A stretch of DNA of 64,000 bases from Pseudomonas chlororaphis (GTDB lineage: Bacteria > Pseudomonadota > Gammaproteobacteria > Pseudomonadales > Pseudomonadaceae). Every line of letters begins with the position of its first letter. The first letter of the stretch is position 1. Shown one piece after another: positions 1-9,120 of this stretch. The stretch spans positions 725,673 to 789,672 of the forward strand of contig NZ_JSFK01000001.1 in NCBI RefSeq assembly GCF_000783395.1, written 5' to 3'. A program made the translations under genes and the position numbers. The notes beneath the pieces were generated by a model. The model saw only the letters and a list, made by a program, of their open reading frames with translations, searched no databases and was not told where the DNA came from.

Positions 1-160
1 ACCACGCAAACTGTCGAAAAGTCGTCCCGTTAGCCATCTCCTAGGGCATTCCCAGACGCTTCCTACAGTTTCATTTCCTTGCATTTGTTAGCGTTTGTTC
101 CTGCCGATCGAGGTGAGCAAAACTCAGTTCAATAGCGGCGAATAAAAGGACGATGCCGCT
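1..160. other. Leader region of the GT4-RTX locus
   Basis: No credible coding region is visible in these bases. The sequence is AT-rich and holds a purine-rich AAAAGGA stretch near 145-151 that can serve as a somewhat distant ribosome-binding site for the gene starting at 161. No clear sigma-70 promoter or terminator was recognised. Whether the locus begins here or continues from genes left of the window cannot be told. Confidence 0.4.
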
Positions 161-1405
161 ATGAAGCTTCTTGTTATTCACCAAAACTTTCCGGGCCAGT
201 TCCGTCACGTGGTGCTGGCGGCGATTGACAGGCGTTATGAGGTTTTGGCGATAGGCCGGGATACGGCGCCGGGTATCGCAGAGGTGAAAATATGTCGATA
301 CCGCGCTGCCAGCAGAGCATCGGGCGATATTCACCCCTATCTGGCCCGTTACGAACAAGCGGTGAATGATGGACAGAAAGTTTTTGAAATTCTGAGCCGG
401 CTGAAGCAGTCGGGTTATCGGCCAGACGTGATTCTCGCTCATCCCGGATGGGGGGAAACGCTCTTCGTCAAGGATGTCTATCCTGACACGCCGCTTATTC
501 ACTATTGCGAATATTACTATCGAGCGCAGGGCGCGGATTCCGGGTTCGACCCTGAATTCCCGCGAGCCTCAAGGGAGTCATCAAGGCTGCGAATACTCAA
601 TTCGCTGCATCTTTTGAATCTCGAACAATGTGACATTGCCATCGCGCCTACGCGGTGGCAGCGCAGCCTGTTTCCTGCAGCTTATCGGTCAGCCATTCGG
701 GTTGTTCACGAGGGCGTCATTCAAAGTTCCTGTTTGGCGAAAGTCAGGGCAGTCAGGTTGCCCAATGGAGTTGAGCTGAGAGCCGGGCAGCCGATCGTTA
801 CTTATGTCGCGAGGAATCTTGAGCCTTATCGCGGGTTTCATAGTTTTATGCGAGCGATCCCGCATATTCAGGCTGAGTGTCCCGATGCACAGATAATCAT
901 AGTAGGCGGTGATGATGTCAGTTACGGGTGTAAGCCGGTTGGATATGCAAATTGGCGCAGCAGGATGGAGGCAGAGGTAAGTTTCGATCATTCCACCGTT
1001 CATTTCACAGGGAAGCTTCCTTACCGGACTTACCGGGCGCTTCTGGAGTGTTCAAAGGTTCATGTTTATTTGACGTATCCGTTTGTTTTGTCGTGGTCGT
1101 TACTGGAGGCGATGGCGGCTGGCTGTGTGGTAGTAGCGTCGGATACGGCTCCGGTAAGGGAGGTGATCGTCGATGGTCACAATGGAATGCTGGTGGACTT
1201 CTTCGATCATCACGGTATCGCCAAACGTATTACCAAGGTTCTTGATTCCGTTGATGAGTACGACTGCCTTCGCAGCGCTGCGAAGTTGACGGCGAGCAGA
1301 TTTGATGTGGCGTACGGCACGAAACAGTACTTTGAGGTGTTTGAACGCGCGATGTTCGGGCATCTCAAGAAACAGCCTGCTCGTCAGTTTGACAGGGAGA
1401 TTTGA
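161..1405 (+). CDS. GT4-family glycosyltransferase (GT-B fold)
   Basis: A 414-residue retaining glycosyltransferase of the group 1/GT4 type, probably cytoplasmic, transferring a sugar from an activated donor. The N-terminus has the Rossmann-like acceptor half beginning MKLLVIHQNFPGQF. The C-terminal donor half starts near residue 212 (IVTYVARNLEPYRGF) and carries the E-x7-E type motif in SWSLLEAMAAGCVVVASD followed by VREVI near residues 308-335. The length is normal for the family. The next gene starts 1 base after its stop, so it is the first visible gene of an operon with the unknown protein and the RTX protein. Its substrate is unknown. Modification of the RTX protein or of a surface glycan is only an inference from position. 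Confidence 0.85.
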   Translation: MKLLVIHQNFPGQFRHVVLAAIDRRYEVLAIGRDTAPGIAEVKICRYRAASRASGDIHPYLARYEQAVNDGQKVFEILSRLKQSGYRPDVILAHPGWGETLFVKDVYPDTPLIHYCEYYYRAQGADSGFDPEFPRASRESSRLRILNSLHLLNLEQCDIAIAPTRWQRSLFPAAYRSAIRVVHEGVIQSSCLAKVRAVRLPNGVELRAGQPIVTYVARNLEPYRGFHSFMRAIPHIQAECPDAQIIIVGGDDVSYGCKPVGYANWRSRMEAEVSFDHSTVHFTGKLPYRTYRALLECSKVHVYLTYPFVLSWSLLEAMAAGCVVVASDTAPVREVIVDGHNGMLVDFFDHHGIAKRITKVLDSVDEYDCLRSAAKLTASRFDVAYGTKQYFEVFERAMFGHLKKQPARQFDREI

Positions 1406-1406
1406 A

Positions 1407-2261
1407 ATGCTCCGGATGTCGCGTAAGCCATGGGCTAAATGGTTTAAGAAATTTTTGAAATACGGCTTGTTGATTTATGTCTGTTATTGCGTGGTAGATT
1501 TTTATATCCGTGAAGAACAAGTCGCCGAGGCGATGGCAATCTATTACGCGGATCAGGAGGCCTGTCAAAAGAAGCTGGCGAGCATGAAGCAGGTGCCCAT
1601 ACTAGGCGGCAGCTATGTGGATAAGACTTTGGTCCCGGAGTTTTATGTTGGCATGCCTGAGTTGTCGAATAAGAAAGCGTGTCTGGCCAATACGCTCAAG
1701 GGGCATTTCTGGTGGACCGGGACGGGTATACGGTCGTACCACGATCAGAGTGTAAAGCCGACTCCTGAAAGTTGGCGGCTTTATAAAGTGACTGCTGGGC
1801 TTTATACAAAAAAAGAAACCACCGAGCCCCATGAACGGGGTTATCGGCACGTCAACTGGCCGGATGAGTTGATTGTGAAGTTGACTAATTATCCGGGGTT
1901 AGAGATTTGGCTGGATGCTCAGCCGCCGCATTTCAAGAATGTGGATTCCGTCAGAACGTTTGTCATTACTGGCTGGCCGCGGCGTGATGGCACCCCTCGG
2001 TTGATAGACTGTGACGGTTTGATTCGCCCTGCTTCCGAGGAACAACTGACTGACGAGAAATTGGCAAGACTCAGCAGAGCCGAATTGGAAAGTCTGGATT
2101 TCGGCAAGTTGAACTTTTTCTGCACTGTCAAGCTGGATAGCTTTGACTTTGCTGGGGGGCACGGCAGCGTAGACCTCGGTCTATCGTCATTACGCGAAGC
2201 ACCTGAGATGCTCAAGTTTCTCAGTGATTATCTTTCACGCTCAGTTATTACAAGGAAGTAA
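1407..2261 (+). CDS. Membrane-anchored protein of unknown function
   Basis: I do not recognise this 284-residue protein. The start at 1407 is chosen because a GGGAGA ribosome-binding site precedes it and it lies just after the stop of the glycosyltransferase; an in-frame extension upstream would overlap that gene. Basic residues are followed by one hydrophobic segment at about residues 17-30 (FLKYGLLIYVCYCVV), which suggests an N-in single-pass anchor with a large periplasmic domain. That domain contains several cysteines and many aromatic residues but no catalytic motif I know. The RTX gene starts 2 bases after its stop. Base composition is notably AT-rich (about 32 percent GC around 1441-1500), unlike most of the window, which hints at transfer. 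It could be a partner or an immunity/accessory protein for the RTX product. Confidence 0.7.
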   Translation: MLRMSRKPWAKWFKKFLKYGLLIYVCYCVVDFYIREEQVAEAMAIYYADQEACQKKLASMKQVPILGGSYVDKTLVPEFYVGMPELSNKKACLANTLKGHFWWTGTGIRSYHDQSVKPTPESWRLYKVTAGLYTKKETTEPHERGYRHVNWPDELIVKLTNYPGLEIWLDAQPPHFKNVDSVRTFVITGWPRRDGTPRLIDCDGLIRPASEEQLTDEKLARLSRAELESLDFGKLNFFCTVKLDSFDFAGGHGSVDLGLSSLREAPEMLKFLSDYLSRSVITRK

Positions 2262-2263
2262 CG

Positions 2264-5200
2264 ATGAGTTATGTTTTTAGCGATGTGGAAAAAACAGCGA
2301 TCTTTAACGCAGCCAATATTTGCAAAGGTATGAGGCTTCTCTCAAAAAAAATTGAGTACGAGGCACTGGGAATAGTGGGGGCTAGCTGCGCTCCCCTGTA
2401 TCAAAAGCTATTCGATATTATTGGCGGAAGAGTTTCTGAGGCTACCGCTGTCGATCAAGAAGCGGAGAAAATTCTGAAAAGCGCCAGGCTCTGGCTTGCC
2501 GTGGCCATTGATGCCAACGGTGGAAACGGTGCCTACTCCGCCCTGATTCGCGGTTATACCTCGCGGCAAGGTGAACTGAGATTGAATAAAATCTTCAGTG
2601 AAGACCTGATGCAACTGTCATCGAATCAGGTCGCCGCCAATTTTATCAATACCTTGATCGACGGATCCCTCGCTGGCCGACTGGCACCCTGGACGGTTCC
2701 ATCCATCAGCCAGATTGCAGAGATTGATGCCAGCGCGATCGGCAAGGCACTGTTTAGTGAGGCTTGCGGAGAGAGGGATACAGCGGTGAGCCATAACACC
2801 GGCTGGTCCGGGACAGTCGGATTCAGCCTGTTGGGAGGAGCGCCTCCCTATGAAACCTGGAGATTGATCTCCGCTGGTGATTTGCAAGGGGAAGATGGCG
2901 GCCCGCCGACTCAAGCAAAAGCCAACAGGCTCGATGACTATAAAAATATTCTGTTCGCCATCGATTCATACAGTGTCGGCCTGCGGGCGGCGCTCAGCAA
3001 TTTCGGCGTTAATCCATTACAAAGTCTGCTTTCCGTCGTGCCAGAGCAAATCAATATCGCGCTCGCCAGTGGCAGCCTCAATCCGCTGATTCAGCATGTA
3101 GTGAAGGGCACGCCGGTTTCCGTCGTGGTCGACCTGATATTGCGCTATGGCCAGAACGAATTCCTGGACATGTTCAAGCGCACCTACGACGGCGATTCAG
3201 CAGCGCTACCTACCACCGATGAAACCTTCGCCACCAACGCCTACGCATTCTTCTCGGCATTTTCACCCGAGCGGTCCCAAAGCATCGTCACCCGATCAAT
3301 AGGCGAATACGGAAACGCGAATTCATGGGCAAAACTGGCTGGCGAGTCGACCCCCATCGGCCTGTCGTTGCGCAATTCCCTGAAGCAGCTCAGTGAAATC
3401 GTCATTGAACGCGATGACGGTTATCCCGGACGCGGACTGGAGCTCTACGATCCGCTGACCGGCGAAGGTTTCATCACCGCGCAATGGCTCGCCGATCGCG
3501 CGCAAATGCTGGCCCGGTTGATTGCCCGAACCCAGGGCTCGTTCGGAGAACACTCGCTGCAGAAGTTTTCCTACTCCGATCTCGCCTCAGCCAAACAAGT
3601 GCCGATGACCACCGGTGTGTTGAACCCGCTGGTCATGTTCGGTGATGACGGCGCGCGGTCTTTCGCGGGCGGTGCGAGCACGGATCATCTGTATGGCGGC
3701 GCGGGCAATGACACGATCAACGGACTGGCAGGTGACGATGTCATCGAGGGTGGGCGCGGCAACGACTTGCTTGCTGGAGGCGACGGCAATGATGCGCTGT
3801 ACGCAATGGCCGGTGATGATGTTCTGGTCGGAGGAAAGGGTAACGACTCTTTGATCGGCGGCGCAGGCAGCGACCGCTATGAGTTTTCCAGCGGTGATGG
3901 CATCGATGAGATCTTCGACGCCAACGCCAATGGGCAGCTGTGGATCAACGGCGCGCCGATTCCTTCACTCAAACGCCGCGCCCCTTTGAGCAATATCTGG
4001 TCGACCGAGGATCAGGCCATCACCCTGACTCTCATCGAAGAACTCAGCGAACCCACGCTCAACATAAAATATGGCCTGAACGATCTCGTCGTTATCAAGA
4101 ACTTCCGCCCCGGGATGTTGGGTATCCGACTTCCTGAACACCAAGACCATACGGTCTCTGCTCCCGATCTGGTTCTCCAGGGCGACTGGAAAGCGAAAGA
4201 TATCGACCCCAATGTTCCCGGGGATCAGTTCTCATACGATGAATTGGGCAACGCCTTGCTATTGGCCAACGTAAAACAGAGAAACAAGGCCGATGTGCTT
4301 TACGGCTCTGCCAAGGACGACGTCATTCTCGGACTTGGCGGATCAGACCGATTGTTCGGTAAGGACGGAAACGATCAGTTGTTTGGGGATAAACAGACGA
4401 CGCTCGAAAAGGCCATGGCCGCTGGCGACTCTAAAGGGAAAGCCGCTCGAGGCGATTGGCTTGATGGAGGGGCAGGCCACGATTTGCTCATCGGTACGGC
4501 ATCCCAGGACGTGCTTCTGGGCGGTAACGATCGGGATACGCTGATTGGAGGTGCGGGGGATGACGTTTTATCAGAGGATGAAACGACCGGCGCGTTGGAG
4601 CAGAAATGGGGATTCAAACGCGTCAAAGTTCTTATAGACGGTGGTGTCACCAGTCACCGAACTGTCTTTTCTAAGGCCTCCTTTAACAGTTCGACGCAGG
4701 GCGATAACGATGTTCTCTACGGCCAGGGCGGTCGCGATGTTCTCAATGGCGGATGGGGTGAGGATCTGCTTGATGGCGGAACTGAAGATGATCTTCTTTG
4801 GGGGGAGGGGGGGAATGACACGCTGGCCGGAGGAAGCGGTAACGACACAATGATGGGGGACAACCTCGATTGGGGCGGGGGACTGCAAAGCAAACACCAT
4901 GGCAACGATGTATTGCACGGTGGAAGTGGCGATGATTGGCTCGCTGGTAACGGTGGAGCCGATGCGATGTATGGTGGCTCAGGCAATGACACTCTCCACG
5001 GGGATGACGATGTACTGAACGGCGTTGCCGGTGACGCCGCCCACTTTTTTGGAAATGACCTGCTGGACGGTGGTGCGGGAGACGACAAACTTTTGGGCGG
5101 CGGGGCGAATGATCTGCTGTTCGGGGGTGAAGGTAACGACGTGCTGGCCGGGGATTATGCTGAGCATCCGGTTCGTTATCACGGTAATGATTTACTTGAT

Positions 5201-7807
5201 GGTGGAGCGGGCGATGACACACTTCAGGGCATGGGTGGCTCCGATACCCTGATCGGTGGGGCAGGGGCTGACGCGATGGATGGCGATGTGTCCAACCTGC
5301 AGGCAGGTGGAATCAACAATGATTACCTTCAAGGCGATGAAGGAAACGATACCCTTTTGGGCGGCTTGGGCGCCGACACACTTTATGGCGGCGCTGATGA
5401 TGACATTTTATCCGGCGATTACGAGCAGACAGCGGAGGCTGAACACGGCGCAGATTATCTGGACGGTGGTTCAGGCAACGATACCTTGCTGGGCGGTGGT
5501 GGCAACGACACTTTGTTGGGCGGGGAGGGTGTAGACCACCTTCGTGGAGATTCCGGCAATAACGTTTTTGATGGCGGTGCCGGTAACGACGTGCTGGAAG
5601 GCCATGACGGCGCTGATGTTTATTATTTCGGGACTGGTGATGGTCTTGATGTAATCACCGATTCGGGCGGCAGCAATATCATCAAGTTCGGTGCCGGGTT
5701 TTCTGCGGAACGTCTGAAAGCCGACATCATTGATGTTTCCGTAGGCCGGGTATTGCGGCTGTTCAATGGTGAGGGGGACGCCATCCTTATCAGGAATTAT
5801 GAAGAATGGAAGAATTCCACGTTCAGCTTCAGCGATGGCGTTGTACTTGGTTATGAGGATGTCCTGCGCAAAACATTGCCGCCGATAAAGGTGCCCGAGT
5901 CACCTGTACCGGAAGTTGTAACCGCCACAGGAATCCAGCAAAGCAAAGTTGAAGATCCGGTTCAGCCAGACGATGTAACCCTCGCGGCGCAACGTCCTGT
6001 GGCATCTGATCACCCCGTTGACTGGACTGAAAAATTCCTAGCGCAAATCAAATCCAGGCGCTACGCCCGCAAACACGCCACAGGTTTCACCTTGAGTGAT
6101 CAAGGCGTCTGGGGTCGCAGTCATATCACGACTAGCGACACCGGTTACATCACTCACACCGAGCTGAGCGATGACGGCGTCGAAGCGGGAACACTGTCTG
6201 AAACGCCGCCATGGATGAAGGTTGATGCAGGGCATGCCGTGGTCAGTGACAGGCAGTCGAAAACCACAACCCGTGTCGAACATAAACAGGTGAAAGCCGA
6301 TGGGGCGATAGCCTCTTCGAGTCAGGCGCCTCGCTATTATCGATCCGGCTCGGCCACCGGCTTTTCATTCAATACGGGAGATGTATTGGTTGAAGACCGT
6401 AAGGAATCCGGCGCGCTTGAGGGCTGGTACATCTATCCGGCAGCAAACTTCGGTTCGGGGGAAACGGTGCCCAAGGCGTTTCGCTGGGATGTCACAACTG
6501 AAACGATCAAACGCAAAATCGTCCCTGGCGACGATGCCGGCGGGCGAGTCAACGTCGAAGTGGAAAACGTTTTCCACGGCGGCGCGGGAGACGATCTGAT
6601 TGTCGCTTATGCAGGCTCCCCACTTGACTACGGCACTGTCGGCGACAGAACACCGGGCGCGTTTTTATCCGCAGGTGCAGGTGACGACATCTTGCTGGGC
6701 TCCGAGGGCGCCGACTATCTGGTCAGCGGGGCAGGGGATGATTGGCTTTACGGTGAAGACGGTGCCGACACCTACATCGTGCAAGCGCACGCCGGAGCAA
6801 CTACCACGATTGCGGATGTGCCGAACCCTGTTTTCCACCGAGCAGAAGTTGGCGCAGCGGGGTGGAAAGACGAGTACGGGTTGATCGATCAGGACACGGT
6901 CGTCCTTCCAGCAGATGCGCAGCGCGATGCACTGCAATTGAGCTGGGGTGCTGCGCTGATAGAAACCACACATGTCGAGCTGGAACTCAACCCCGGTCGC
7001 GGGGCACACCGCAATCCGCCAAGAGCGAAAATGCTCCATCCGACACTCGATATCAATTGGGGTGGGATGCAGAAAGTTCGCATCGTCTTGCCCCTCAACG
7101 GTGAACTTGAGGGGGCCGGGATTGAGCTCTTGAATTTCGCCGATGGGTCGGTCGTGAGTTTGAAACAACTCTTGGAGTCAAGTCAACTGGGCCCTGCGCC
7201 CGAGACTTTTCATACGGGTGTAACCGTTAACAATTCAACGCGTTTTACGTCTCTGCGAGACGGACGGCCGCTGCCGTTAGTCGGTGGTCGAGGCAACGAC
7301 ACGATAAGCGGCGCGGGGGAAATCCGAGGCATGGAAGGGGATGACGTGCTCACGGGCAGCCCCGGTGATGATCTGCTGTTGGGTGGGCCGGGCAATGACA
7401 CGCTAACCGGTGGCGCCGGAAATGATATCTACCGATACGATGGCCTCGGCAGGGACGTGATCATCAATCGCGGAGACGGCCTTGACGGGATCGACTTTTC
7501 CGAACGCAGGCTGACGATCGACAACTTGAAGTTTCACCGTGAGCGCGATGATCTGGTGATCGTGGTGGATTACGGCATGGCACCGAAAATCCGGGTTTCC
7601 AATCATTTTTCCGCAGGCGAAAGCGCTATCGGCTTCATAAGAGTCAGCGAAGGAACAGCGACTCAAGACTACAGCGCGATGCAGATTGCTGAACGTCTGC
7701 ATCCTCTTCCGCCATTGAGGGATGTCGAAGACATTTTGATAAAGGGCGACGAAGAAGCGCAGCGGGCGTTGACGGAGATCATTCAGTTTTACGAGCTGAA
7801 TGTCTGA
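2264..7807 (+). CDS. Giant RTX protein with calcium-binding nonapeptide repeats
   Basis: A 1847-residue protein with a good Shine-Dalgarno (AAGGAAG) and no signal peptide, as expected of type I secretion substrates. Residues 1-455 are a largely helical non-repetitive region. GGxGxDxLx-type RTX blocks lie at about 459-540, 676-772, 814-1119, 1436-1509 and 1673-1723. Three are followed by domains of the haemolysin-type calcium-binding-related kind, with a GDGxDxI motif (about 540-616, 1117-1196, 1723-1792). Two non-repeat stretches, about 1206-1432 and 1510-1669, match nothing I recognise. The C-terminal 50 residues end in a hydrophobic tail (FYELNV), plausible as a secretion signal. No ABC exporter, membrane-fusion protein or acyltransferase gene is in the window. 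It could be an adhesin, a toxin or a secreted enzyme; no protease HExxH or lipase GxSxG motif was found by eye. Confidence 0.85.
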   Translation: MSYVFSDVEKTAIFNAANICKGMRLLSKKIEYEALGIVGASCAPLYQKLFDIIGGRVSEATAVDQEAEKILKSARLWLAVAIDANGGNGAYSALIRGYTSRQGELRLNKIFSEDLMQLSSNQVAANFINTLIDGSLAGRLAPWTVPSISQIAEIDASAIGKALFSEACGERDTAVSHNTGWSGTVGFSLLGGAPPYETWRLISAGDLQGEDGGPPTQAKANRLDDYKNILFAIDSYSVGLRAALSNFGVNPLQSLLSVVPEQINIALASGSLNPLIQHVVKGTPVSVVVDLILRYGQNEFLDMFKRTYDGDSAALPTTDETFATNAYAFFSAFSPERSQSIVTRSIGEYGNANSWAKLAGESTPIGLSLRNSLKQLSEIVIERDDGYPGRGLELYDPLTGEGFITAQWLADRAQMLARLIARTQGSFGEHSLQKFSYSDLASAKQVPMTTGVLNPLVMFGDDGARSFAGGASTDHLYGGAGNDTINGLAGDDVIEGGRGNDLLAGGDGNDALYAMAGDDVLVGGKGNDSLIGGAGSDRYEFSSGDGIDEIFDANANGQLWINGAPIPSLKRRAPLSNIWSTEDQAITLTLIEELSEPTLNIKYGLNDLVVIKNFRPGMLGIRLPEHQDHTVSAPDLVLQGDWKAKDIDPNVPGDQFSYDELGNALLLANVKQRNKADVLYGSAKDDVILGLGGSDRLFGKDGNDQLFGDKQTTLEKAMAAGDSKGKAARGDWLDGGAGHDLLIGTASQDVLLGGNDRDTLIGGAGDDVLSEDETTGALEQKWGFKRVKVLIDGGVTSHRTVFSKASFNSSTQGDNDVLYGQGGRDVLNGGWGEDLLDGGTEDDLLWGEGGNDTLAGGSGNDTMMGDNLDWGGGLQSKHHGNDVLHGGSGDDWLAGNGGADAMYGGSGNDTLHGDDDVLNGVAGDAAHFFGNDLLDGGAGDDKLLGGGANDLLFGGEGNDVLAGDYAEHPVRYHGNDLLDGGAGDDTLQGMGGSDTLIGGAGADAMDGDVSNLQAGGINNDYLQGDEGNDTLLGGLGADTLYGGADDDILSGDYEQTAEAEHGADYLDGGSGNDTLLGGGGNDTLLGGEGVDHLRGDSGNNVFDGGAGNDVLEGHDGADVYYFGTGDGLDVITDSGGSNIIKFGAGFSAERLKADIIDVSVGRVLRLFNGEGDAILIRNYEEWKNSTFSFSDGVVLGYEDVLRKTLPPIKVPESPVPEVVTATGIQQSKVEDPVQPDDVTLAAQRPVASDHPVDWTEKFLAQIKSRRYARKHATGFTLSDQGVWGRSHITTSDTGYITHTELSDDGVEAGTLSETPPWMKVDAGHAVVSDRQSKTTTRVEHKQVKADGAIASSSQAPRYYRSGSATGFSFNTGDVLVEDRKESGALEGWYIYPAANFGSGETVPKAFRWDVTTETIKRKIVPGDDAGGRVNVEVENVFHGGAGDDLIVAYAGSPLDYGTVGDRTPGAFLSAGAGDDILLGSEGADYLVSGAGDDWLYGEDGADTYIVQAHAGATTTIADVPNPVFHRAEVGAAGWKDEYGLIDQDTVVLPADAQRDALQLSWGAALIETTHVELELNPGRGAHRNPPRAKMLHPTLDINWGGMQKVRIVLPLNGELEGAGIELLNFADGSVVSLKQLLESSQLGPAPETFHTGVTVNNSTRFTSLRDGRPLPLVGGRGNDTISGAGEIRGMEGDDVLTGSPGDDLLLGGPGNDTLTGGAGNDIYRYDGLGRDVIINRGDGLDGIDFSERRLTIDNLKFHRERDDLVIVVDYGMAPKIRVSNHFSAGESAIGFIRVSEGTATQDYSAMQIAERLHPLPPLRDVEDILIKGDEEAQRALTEIIQFYELNV

Positions 7808-7831
7808 GTCGTATGGCGACCGATTGAGCCA

Positions 7832-7864
7832 GCTCGCGATGGGAATCCAGTCGTCATCGCGAGC
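7832..7864. terminator. Inverted repeat between convergent genes
   Basis: A perfect 10-base inverted repeat (GCTCGCGATG / CATCGCGAGC) with a 13-base spacer lies between the stop of the RTX gene and the stop of the convergent enoyl-CoA hydratase gene. It has no T-tract on either strand, so termination is inferred from position and hairpin potential. It could also be a single REP-like unit. Confidence 0.45.
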
Positions 7865-7875
7865 ATCGCGTCAGT

Positions 7876-8988
7876 TCAATACTGCGTCAGATCCGCCAAC
7901 GGATGCCGCCCCTCCCAGACCTTGTGGAAATGCGCCTCGACCACCGCATCCGGCACATTATTGATATCCGGCCAATGCCAGTGCGGCTTCTGATCCTTAT
8001 CGATCAACCGCGCGCGAACCCCTTCGCTGAACTCCGGATGCCGGCAGCAATTGAGGCTCAGGGTGTATTCCATCTGAAAGACTTCGGCCAGTGACATGTG
8101 GCGAGCACGGATGATCTGTTCCCAGACCAGATGCGCGGTCAGTGGCGAGCCTTCGCTCATGGTTTTCGCCGCCCGCGCGATCAACGGATCGCTGCTGTCG
8201 CGTTGCAGGCCGATGGCTTTCCACGCACAGGTAACGTCGCTGACGTCGAGCAGTTCGTCGATCTGCTGACGACGTGGCAGCCACTGCGCTTCGGGCATCT
8301 GCGCCACGGCTTCCTGCTGCAGGGCCTTGAGCAGACTGTTGAGCTGCATGTCGGTCTGTTCCTGCCAATTCAGTTGCAGCAGGCCTTCGATCAGTTGTGG
8401 CTGCTGTTCGTCGAGCAGGAAGCGGTCAGCCAGATCGAGATCGATCGCATCACGAGCGTTCATGTGCGCGCCGGTCAGGCCGAGGAACAAACCGAGCTTG
8501 CCCGGCAGCCGGGCGAGAAACCAACTGGCGCCGACGTCCGGATACAAACCAATGCTGATTTCCGGCATCGCCAAGCGGCTGCTCGGCGTGACGATCCGCG
8601 TACTCGCGCCTTGCAGCAGGCCCATACCGCCACCGAGCACGTAACCATGGCCCCAGCAGATCAACGGTTTCGGATAGGTGTGCAGGCTGTAATCCAGGCG
8701 ATATTCCGCGCTGAAAAACTGCGCGGCCAGCGGCGGGACTTCGCCGGGGTGGGCGCGACAGGCCTCGACCAGGCTGCGCACCTCGCCGCCGGCGCAGAAG
8801 GCCTTGGCGCCGTTACCGCGCAGCAGCACACAGACGATTTGTGGATCCTTGGCCCAAGCATTCAACTTGTCGCTGAGGGCGTTGATCATCGGCAGGGACA
8901 GCGCGTTCAGCGACTTTTCAGCATCCAGGCTGGCGATACCGATGCGGGCGCCGTCGGTGCCGGTGAGTTCTTCGAAGTGCAGATTCAT
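7876..8988 (-). CDS. Enoyl-CoA hydratase/isomerase, 3-hydroxyisobutyryl-CoA hydrolase type
   Basis: A 370-residue crotonase-fold protein acting on a CoA thioester. Its length fits the 3-hydroxyisobutyryl-CoA hydrolase branch (350-380) rather than classical enoyl-CoA hydratases (about 260). The oxyanion-hole segment is CAGGEVRSL near residue 66, and MPEISIGLYPDVGASWF supplies the Glu and Asp expected of the hydrolase branch. That would place it in valine or branched-chain acyl-CoA breakdown, but the substrate is not proven. A GAGGT ribosome-binding site precedes the ATG. A 19-base palindrome 23 bases upstream of the start suggests a TetR-type repressor. It is divergent from ung. Confidence 0.85.
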   Translation of the reverse strand: MNLHFEELTGTDGARIGIASLDAEKSLNALSLPMINALSDKLNAWAKDPQIVCVLLRGNGAKAFCAGGEVRSLVEACRAHPGEVPPLAAQFFSAEYRLDYSLHTYPKPLICWGHGYVLGGGMGLLQGASTRIVTPSSRLAMPEISIGLYPDVGASWFLARLPGKLGLFLGLTGAHMNARDAIDLDLADRFLLDEQQPQLIEGLLQLNWQEQTDMQLNSLLKALQQEAVAQMPEAQWLPRRQQIDELLDVSDVTCAWKAIGLQRDSSDPLIARAAKTMSEGSPLTAHLVWEQIIRARHMSLAEVFQMEYTLSLNCCRHPEFSEGVRARLIDKDQKPHWHWPDINNVPDAVVEAHFHKVWEGRHPLADLTQY

Positions 8989-9010
8989 CGTGACCTCGAT
9001 CGGGAATTTG

Positions 9011-9029
9011 AACGATCAGTATGATCGTT
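9011..9029. promoter_or_regulatory. TetR-type palindromic operator candidate
   Basis: AACGATCAGTATGATCGTT is a perfect inverted repeat of 8-base arms around GTA. It lies 23 bases upstream of the start codon of the hydratase gene and 92 bases before ung. Size and symmetry fit TetR-family operators, which often control acyl-CoA genes. No TetR gene is in the window. Confidence 0.45.
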
Positions 9030-9120
9030 GTGTGGGAAAGTGCCGGATCTGCATCAGATCAATTGACAAGCGTGGTCGGCTTTCCTAGGGTTCGCCCCAT
9101 TGTTTTTGCCGGGTATGACC

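Noticed and set aside
4571..5534. Several overlapping short frames inside the RTX repeats
   Set aside because: The glycine/aspartate repeat DNA leaves other frames open by periodicity; products are low-complexity and unlike known proteins.
8098..9024. 308-codon frame antisense to the enoyl-CoA hydratase gene
   Set aside because: Gln/Ala-rich shadow frame; the minus-strand gene has conserved crotonase motifs.
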